Part shown: positions 6,033 through 6,444 of the stretch, in pieces | Layout of the letters: each line of letters starts with the position of its first letter | Numbering within the stretch: position 1 is the first letter of the stretch | Assembly: GCA_030831005.1 (NCBI GenBank) | Contig: JAURLW010000030.1 | Location: 1 to 6,444, forward strand | Length of the DNA stretch: 6,444 bases | Origin: Bacteroidota bacterium | Lineage (GTDB): Bacteria > Bacteroidota > Bacteroidia > Chitinophagales > Chitinophagaceae | Direction: 5' to 3' | The notes under the pieces: generated by a model | What the model was told of the DNA's origin: nothing | Databases searched by the model: none | The model's input: only the letters and a program-made list of their open reading frames with translations | Program-made: the position numbers and the translations under genes

Positions 6033-6444
6033 TTATTTTAACTCTACAATCAAACTAAAGAGCATCATTCTTCTAGCCTGAGGATAATACACATTAGTAG
6101 AACTCAATTGACCACCATAGTAGTAATTAAAATTATAACCACTAGGTGCGTATTCAGTATTAAAGACATTGTTAAGCGCTGCTTGCAATTTTATAGCTGG
6201 TATAGATTTAGCATGCCAGGTATAGGTAGATTTTATATCCGATACCACAAAAGCATCTATTGTTCGATTTTCATTAGAAGTATTATCCAAATATTGTTTG
6301 CCAACATATTTAGTAACAAAATCAAAATCTAAATGCGCTTTTGCTCTTTGAAAAACGAGCGTATGAAGTCCGGCTGCTGCTACCACATTAGGAGACATGC
6401 TTATATCTGTATTAGCATGTTGTACAAAACGCTGATTACCCATA
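6033..6444 (-). CDS. TonB-dependent outer-membrane receptor, C-terminal fragment
   Basis: The 136 visible C-terminal residues belong to the beta-barrel of a TonB-dependent receptor, which imports a siderophore, vitamin or oligomer across the outer membrane using TonB energy. Recognisable parts are the strand DFDFVTKYVGKQYLDNT, then LQAALNNVFNTEYAPSGYNFNY, the closing-strand region YYPQARRMM, and a C-terminus ending SLIVELK. NVFNTEY and YPQA are typical of Bacteroidota receptors. The plug, TonB box, signal peptide and most of the barrel lie beyond the right edge, so the substrate cannot be inferred. The Met near the edge is internal and is not a start. The last residue is Lys rather than the aromatic residue usual at outer-membrane barrel ends. 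It ends 100 bp upstream of the MBL-rhodanese start, which appears to have its own promoter. Confidence 0.85.
   Translation of the reverse strand, partial: MGNQRFVQHANTDISMSPNVVAAAGLHTLVFQRAKAHLDFDFVTKYVGKQYLDNTSNENRTIDAFVVSDIKSTYTWHAKSIPAIKLQAALNNVFNTEYAPSGYNFNYYYGGQLSSTNVYYPQARRMMLFSLIVELK

Overview
The window is AT-rich and looks like a chromosomal segment of a Bacteroidota bacterium, plausibly near the Chitinophagaceae/Sphingobacteriales. The evidence is a DUF4290 gene directly upstream of murA, a TonB-dependent receptor C-terminus of the Bacteroidota type, start codons without Shine-Dalgarno sequences, and several TAnnTTTG-type -7 promoter elements. No tRNA, rRNA, CRISPR array, insertion sequence or phage gene was seen. 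All three stop codons end genes here, so the code is standard.

Layout. Left, minus strand, in transcription order: a six-helix membrane protein with the catalytic triad of sphingomyelin-synthase-like (PAP2_C) enzymes (1652-2293), a phytanoyl-CoA dioxygenase-family Fe(II)/2-oxoglutarate oxygenase (742-1554), and a short-chain dehydrogenase/reductase (1-717). The reductase is split by one in-frame TAA and runs off the window. Centre, plus strand: a DUF4290 protein with an Asn/Lys-rich tail (2493-3185), followed 11 bp later by murA (3197-4501). Right, minus strand: a CstB-like metallo-beta-lactamase/rhodanese fusion (4532-5932), then the C-terminal part of a TonB-dependent receptor (6033-6444).

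How it works together. murA makes the first committed step of peptidoglycan synthesis and is probably co-transcribed with the DUF4290 gene from a promoter near 2386-2393, back to back with the promoter of the membrane enzyme. murA and the persulfide-handling gene converge on one perfect palindrome (4499-4534) that serves as a bidirectional terminator and includes both stop codons. The three left-hand genes could form a small lipid-modifying group, but only their adjacency and families support that. The fusion protein probably oxidises and transfers persulfide sulfur, and its promoter region carries an operator-like inverted repeat.

Most of the window is ordinary housekeeping sequence. The items most worth a second look are the interrupted reductase, the Cys-to-Asp MurA active site (predicted fosfomycin insensitivity), the shared stop-codon terminator, the CstB-like architecture with a Cys-less first rhodanese domain, and two operator-like palindromes. 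No clearly new multi-gene system is evident.
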